Assembly (NCBI GenBank): GCA_902493535.1
Contig: CABUQG010000017.1
Location: forward strand, 1 to 34,693
DNA: 34,693 nt
Origin: an uncultured Collinsella sp.
GTDB lineage: Bacteria; Actinomycetota; Coriobacteriia; Coriobacteriales; Coriobacteriaceae
Direction of reading: 5' to 3'
This document shows positions 31,225 through 34,693 of this stretch, in pieces. The position numbers and the translations under genes are program-made. Every line of letters starts with the position of its first letter. Within the stretch, counting starts at the first letter, position 1. The notes below the pieces were generated by a model. It ran no database searches. It was given only the letters and a program-made list of their open reading frames with translations, and was not told the DNA's origin.

Positions 31225-31248
31225 AAACGTAAACTATAGTTTACGTTT
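31225..31248. promoter_or_regulatory. 24-bp perfect palindromic operator
   Basis: AAACGTAAAC, TATA, then the exact reverse complement GTTTACGTTT form a 24-bp palindrome. It lies 24 bp upstream of the minus-strand gene and 30 bp upstream of the XRE gene, overlapping where both promoters must lie; TATAGT inside it could be part of a -10. Autoregulation by the adjacent HTH protein is the natural inference. Confidence 0.8.
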
Positions 31249-31277
31249 ATGTTCGGCTCCATTTCAAACTCGGCTGC

Positions 31278-31496
31278 ATGGACGAACGTGCGAAACAGAT
31301 TCTTGGCAGGCGGGTCGAAGAGACGCGCAGGGACCTTGGTATCTCCAAGGTTGATTTTTGTGTGGCGACAGGAATCAGCCGACCCTACCTCGACCGAATC
31401 GAAGATGGAACGGCAAATTTCACGCTCAAGGTTCTATTTAAGATCGCGCCCGCACTCGGCATGACGGTGTCAGAACTTCTCGAGGGTATCGAATAG
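31278..31496 (+). CDS. Small XRE-family helix-turn-helix regulator
   Basis: A 72-residue Cro/C1-type DNA-binding protein consisting of little more than the HTH domain. The recognisable segment is residues 11-65: VEETRRDLGISKVDFCVATGISRPYLDRIEDG contains the turn and recognition helix, and TLKVLFKIAPALGMTVSELL is the usual closing helix pair. With no sensor domain it resembles antitoxin-like or autoregulatory XRE proteins. The ATG at 31278 has no good ribosome site, so it may be translated inefficiently or nearly leaderless. It is divergent from an unknown 129-residue gene across a 24-bp palindrome. Confidence 0.85.
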   Translation: MDERAKQILGRRVEETRRDLGISKVDFCVATGISRPYLDRIEDGTANFTLKVLFKIAPALGMTVSELLEGIE

Positions 31497-31531
31497 GGCG
31501 TTCCCCCGCTGTATTTGACGCTCTTTGGGCG

Positions 31532-31775
31532 GGTCCCCCTGGTTGCGATGTGCAAAATCGCGAGTATTCAGCACCAGTTCGGCCGTAGATGGTAGCTCGA
31601 GCGGCTGGCTTTGCCTTTTTGACAGTAGTTAATCCACACGCTTAATAAAAATGTGGAATAAATATTTACTAGACGGCCTCTTCGCCCTAAAAGTTCGTCT
31701 AACAATCGGCCGATTCTATGTCTCCGGCGGAGAAATTGCAGAATACTCCGATTTTTGCACGGCCCGAGGGGGACC
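31532..31775. mobile_element. MITE-like element with imperfect terminal inverted repeats
   Basis: The 244-bp segment between the XRE gene and ansA begins GGTCCCCCT (31532-31540) and ends with its complement AGGGGGACC (31767-31775). Further inside, GTGCAAAATCGCGAGTATTC (from 31550) is matched on the opposite strand by GTGCAAAAATCGGAGTATTC (complement of 31740-31759). The arms are about 40 bp and imperfect. The AT-rich interior has no gene; TCCACA and TGTGGA near 31632-31657 can pair. No target-site duplication was identified. Confidence 0.55.
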
Positions 31776-31817
31776 ACCTGTCGTTTGAGGCTGCGATAAG
31801 TGGAACTGCCTTAGGGA

Positions 31818-32831
31818 TTACGCCATCGGGATGCGGTCGTGGTTGACTTGGCTGTAGAACAGGCGCTGGATCTCGGCGGCATCGCGTGACTGGCCGAGTG
31901 CCCACATGGTCTTGGCCACGAGCGTTTCGGTGGTCATGTCGTCGCCGCGCAGAATGCCCGGATGATCGGCGTAAGCACGGCCGACCTCATAAACGCCCAG
32001 ATCGAGGCCCTCTTCGGGGACCTGCGTGGTCATAACGACGGTGCGACCCGAATCGACCCAGCGGAAAATTGCCTCTTGGAACGACTCGCCGGACTCGCCA
32101 AACTCGGGAATACCGCCAATGCCAAAGGTCTCAAGAATTACAGCATCGTAGCTATCGGCTAGGGCGTCCAGGATACCCGGGTTCACGCCGGGCGTCAGCT
32201 TAAGGACAAACACGCGCGGGTCGATACTGTCGTAGAAACGCACCGGGTTTTCGCCTTGATGCGTGCCGTGGAGCCCGTTGCGCACGATGCGGTCGTTGCG
32301 GATGTAGGCAATGGGTGGATAGTTGACGCTAATGAACGCGTTAAAGCTCATGGTGCGCTGCTTGCGGGCGCGCGTGCCGGCAATGGCGACGCCGCCAAAC
32401 ACAATCGACACATCGTGCGAATGCTCGTCGAGCGCATAGAGCAGGCTCTGATACAGATTGAGTTTGGCGTCAGTAAAGGGGTTGCCCATGGGCTTTTGCG
32501 AGCCGGTGAGCACGATGGGCTTGGGGCTGTCCTGAATCAGGTAGGAAAGCGCTGCCGCGGTGTAGCTCATGGTGTCGGTGCCGTGCAGAACCACAAAGCC
32601 GTCGTGGTCGGCATAGCCCTTGACGATGACGTCGCGGATACGCATCCAGTCGCTCGGGCGCATATTGGTGCTGTCGATGTTCATGGGCTGCACGACGTCG
32701 AGCTCGCAGAGGCCCGAGATCTCGGGGACGCTCTGGGCGAGCTCCTCACCGGTCAGGGCGGGGGAGAGGCCGTTGCCGTCCTCGGTCGATGCGATGGTGC
32801 CGCCCGTGGCGATGAGAAGGATGCGCTTCAT
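31818..32831 (-). CDS. ansA: L-asparaginase, type I-like
   Basis: Hydrolyses L-asparagine to aspartate and ammonia. The 337-residue length, absence of a signal peptide and sequence pattern fit the cytosolic type I enzyme. The first catalytic threonine is Thr12 in ATGGTIAST, and the second triad is in VLHGTDTMSY (Thr85, Asp86). LTGSQKPM follows as expected. It could also be a general asparaginase/glutaminase. I chose the ATG at 32831 because MKRILLIATGGTIAS is the family N-terminus and AGGAATATC precedes it; a 24-codon upstream extension looks artefactual. Its stop lies 43 bp beyond the MITE-like element. It is divergent from guaA. Confidence 0.93.
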   Translation of the reverse strand: MKRILLIATGGTIASTEDGNGLSPALTGEELAQSVPEISGLCELDVVQPMNIDSTNMRPSDWMRIRDVIVKGYADHDGFVVLHGTDTMSYTAAALSYLIQDSPKPIVLTGSQKPMGNPFTDAKLNLYQSLLYALDEHSHDVSIVFGGVAIAGTRARKQRTMSFNAFISVNYPPIAYIRNDRIVRNGLHGTHQGENPVRFYDSIDPRVFVLKLTPGVNPGILDALADSYDAVILETFGIGGIPEFGESGESFQEAIFRWVDSGRTVVMTTQVPEEGLDLGVYEVGRAYADHPGILRGDDMTTETLVAKTMWALGQSRDAAEIQRLFYSQVNHDRIPMA

Positions 32832-33098
32832 GCTGATATTCCTATCGTATTTGCCGCCGCAGAGGCGGAGTCGTTCGGCAGTATTGTGGCACAGGGCGTC
32901 CAATGTTCAAACGTATTACATCATCTGTAACGTCTGGTAACACTTCGATTGCCGTCAAATAGGGGCCCAGGTCGTGCGTTTGCCGTGCGCTGGCGGCTGC
33001 GAGGGACGAGAAACCCCATATAACGTGTACACTATGGAAGTTATTCTCGTTTATTCGCGCGGGTGGGCACCGGCTCCCCGCCAACAAGAGGGGGAACC
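32832..33098. promoter_or_regulatory. Divergent ansA-guaA control region
   Basis: No gene is seen in these 267 bp. ATCTGTAAC at 32923-32931 and a related TGGTAACAC at 32935-32943 share the core of the motif array at 20328-20462. On the minus strand TTACCA and TAATAC, 16 bp apart, form a weak promoter for ansA. Before guaA, GCGGG (33059-33063) and CCCGC (33077-33081) close a GC-rich hairpin about 10 bases before the AGAGGGGG ribosome site. No purine riboswitch is recognised. Confidence 0.35.
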
Positions 33099-34693
33099 AT
33101 GGATCAAAAGGCTTCCGCAAAGGTCCTCGTACTCGACTTTGGTGCGCAGTACGGTCAGCTCATTGCCCGTCGCGTCCGCGACCTCAACGTGTATTCCGAG
33201 ATTGTCCCCTGCGACATCTCGGCCGATGAGATTCGCGAGATGAACGCCTCTGCGCTCATCCTTTCTGGCGGCCCGGCTTCTGTGTATGCCGAGGACGCTC
33301 CGTCCATCGATCCTGCCATCTTTGACCTGGGCCTTCCCGTCCTGGGCTTTTGCTATGGCCATCAGATCACGGCCGTGACGCTCGGCGGCAAGGTCGGCCA
33401 CTCCGAGGTGGGCGAGTACGGCCGCGCCACCATCACGCGTACGGCCGGCGCCAAGCTCTTTAACTCCACGCCTATGGAGCAGACCGTGTGGATGAGCCAC
33501 CGCGACGCCGTGTCCGAGGTGCCCGAGGGCTTTACCGTTACCGCCAGCACCGACGTGTGCCCGGTTGCCGCCATGGAGTGCGTCGAGCGCAAGATTTTCA
33601 CCACGCAGTTCCACCCCGAGGTCAAGCACTCCGAGTATGGTCAGCAGTTGCTGAGCAACTTCCTGTTTGAGATCTGCGGCCTGGAGCCCAACTGGAGCAT
33701 GGACAACCTGGTCGAGACCATGACGGCCGAGTTCCGCGAGAAGGTCGGCAACGACCGCGTGATTCTGGCCCTGTCCGGCGGCGTCGACTCCTCCGTCGTG
33801 GCTGCGCTGGGTGCTCGCGCCGTAGGTAAGCAGATGACCTGCGTCTTCATCAACCACGGCCTGCTGCGCAAGGGCGAGCCCGAGCAGGTGGAGGAGGTCT
33901 TCACCAAGCAGTTTGACGTCGACTTTATCCATGTTCACGCCGAGGACCGTTATGCCGAGCTTCTGGCCGGCGTGACCGAGCCCGAGGAGAAGCGCCGCAT
34001 CATCGGTACGCAGTTCTGGAAAGAGTTCTTCGCCGTGGCGCAGCAGCTCGAGACCGATGGCAAGCCGGTCAAGTACCTGGCTCAGGGCACCATCTACCCC
34101 GACATCATCGAGTCCGGCGCTCGCAAGACGGGCGGTAAGACGGCCACCATCAAGAGCCACCACAACCTGATCCCGTTCCCCGAGGGCGTGCACTTCGACC
34201 TTATCGAGCCGCTCGACCACTTCTTTAAGGACGAGGTCCGCGCACTTGGTCTGGCGCTGGGCCTGCCGGGTCACATCGTGTTCCGTCAGCCCTTCCCGGG
34301 CCCGGGTCTGGCCATCCGCATCATCGGTGCAGTCGACAAGGAGAAGCTCGAGATCCTCAAGAACGCCGATGCTATTGTGCGCGAGGAGCTCGACGCCTAC
34401 AACCAGCGTCTGTTTGAGCAGACCGGCGAGCGCAACTCCGAGCACAGCTGCTGGCAGTATTTCGCGGTCCTGCCCGACATCAAGTCCGTTGGCGTCATGG
34501 GCGACGAGCGCACCTATCAGCGCCCGATCATCCTGCGTGCCGTCGAGTCCAGCGATGCCATGACCGCCGACTGGGCCAAGCTGCCCTACGATGTACTGGC
34601 CCGCATCTCCGGCCGCATCGTTGCCGAGGTCCCCGGCGCCAACCGCGTGTGCTACGACATCACGTCCAAGCCGCCCGCGACGATCGAGTGGGA
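33099..34693 (+). CDS. guaA: GMP synthase (glutamine-hydrolysing), 3' end cut by the window
   Basis: Converts XMP, glutamine and ATP to GMP. The 531 codons visible cover essentially the whole protein; the last bases encode IEW plus two thirds of a codon, matching the usual C-terminal IEWE, so only the final codon and stop lie outside. The N-terminal class I amidotransferase has nucleophile Cys85 in GFCYGHQ and His172/Glu174 in FHPEVKH. The ATP-pyrophosphatase P-loop SGGVDSS is at 226-232, followed by the C-terminal dimerisation domain with RQPFPGPGLAIRI and KPPATIEW. The ATG at 33099 follows AGAGGGGG. It is divergent from ansA. Confidence 0.97.
   Translation, partial: MDQKASAKVLVLDFGAQYGQLIARRVRDLNVYSEIVPCDISADEIREMNASALILSGGPASVYAEDAPSIDPAIFDLGLPVLGFCYGHQITAVTLGGKVGHSEVGEYGRATITRTAGAKLFNSTPMEQTVWMSHRDAVSEVPEGFTVTASTDVCPVAAMECVERKIFTTQFHPEVKHSEYGQQLLSNFLFEICGLEPNWSMDNLVETMTAEFREKVGNDRVILALSGGVDSSVVAALGARAVGKQMTCVFINHGLLRKGEPEQVEEVFTKQFDVDFIHVHAEDRYAELLAGVTEPEEKRRIIGTQFWKEFFAVAQQLETDGKPVKYLAQGTIYPDIIESGARKTGGKTATIKSHHNLIPFPEGVHFDLIEPLDHFFKDEVRALGLALGLPGHIVFRQPFPGPGLAIRIIGAVDKEKLEILKNADAIVREELDAYNQRLFEQTGERNSEHSCWQYFAVLPDIKSVGVMGDERTYQRPIILRAVESSDAMTADWAKLPYDVLARISGRIVAEVPGANRVCYDITSKPPATIEW

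Overview
The window is most likely a chromosome segment from a gut actinobacterium of the class Coriobacteriia, probably Collinsella or a close relative. This is an inference from high GC, C-ending codons in the housekeeping genes, type III glutamine synthetase as the GS, a MurT-GatD lipid II amidation protein and Gram-positive-type terminators. No rRNA, phage, integrase or transposase gene is visible. Almost all of the window is ordinary core metabolism. The unusual material lies between genes.

Layout. 1-777 is gene-free and holds a terminator, tRNA T-arm-like direct repeats and a 62-bp tandem array of hairpin-forming units. 778-5721 (+) carries a patatin-like lipase, rplM-rpsI, then glmM, a glucose-type PTS IIA and nagB, a small amino-sugar node. 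6170-9169 (+) is a very large NTPase/BTAD transcription regulator. 9239-12266 (-) carries a YhbY-type RNA-binding protein, a SAM methyltransferase and a UPF0210 protein, with a 134-bp nested palindrome between the last two. 12375-16600 (-) is a methionine operon, metF then a stand-alone MetH activation domain then metH without that domain. 17027-20059 (+) holds type III glutamine synthetase and a flavodoxin-ferredoxin protein. A tRNA-Glu(TTC) follows on the minus strand, and upstream of it lie four copies of a 15-bp motif in alternating orientation at an exact 40-bp pitch. 20526-24868 (-) appears to be one operon: two paralogous uncharacterised helical-repeat proteins and a fused MurT-GatD. 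25369-30802 (+) carries an iron alcohol dehydrogenase, a glycerol-dehydrogenase-like protein, a four-cluster Fe-S protein, ychF and a DUF1648 membrane protein. 30812-31496 is a divergent pair (unknown protein and XRE regulator) around a perfect 24-bp palindrome, followed by a 244-bp MITE-like element. The window ends with ansA (-) and guaA (+), the latter cut at its last codon.

Functional links. GlmM, NagB, the MurT-GatD fusion, glutamine synthetase, tRNA-Glu, asparaginase and GuaA touch glutamine/ammonia and cell-wall precursor metabolism, but they sit in separate transcription units. I see no classical defence, secretion or biosynthetic cluster. The best candidates for something undescribed are the 40-bp-phased motif array, the nested palindrome, the 62-bp hairpin array, the MurT-GatD fusion with its two paralogous partners, and the XRE/unknown pair. 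No searches were run; family names come from motif reading.
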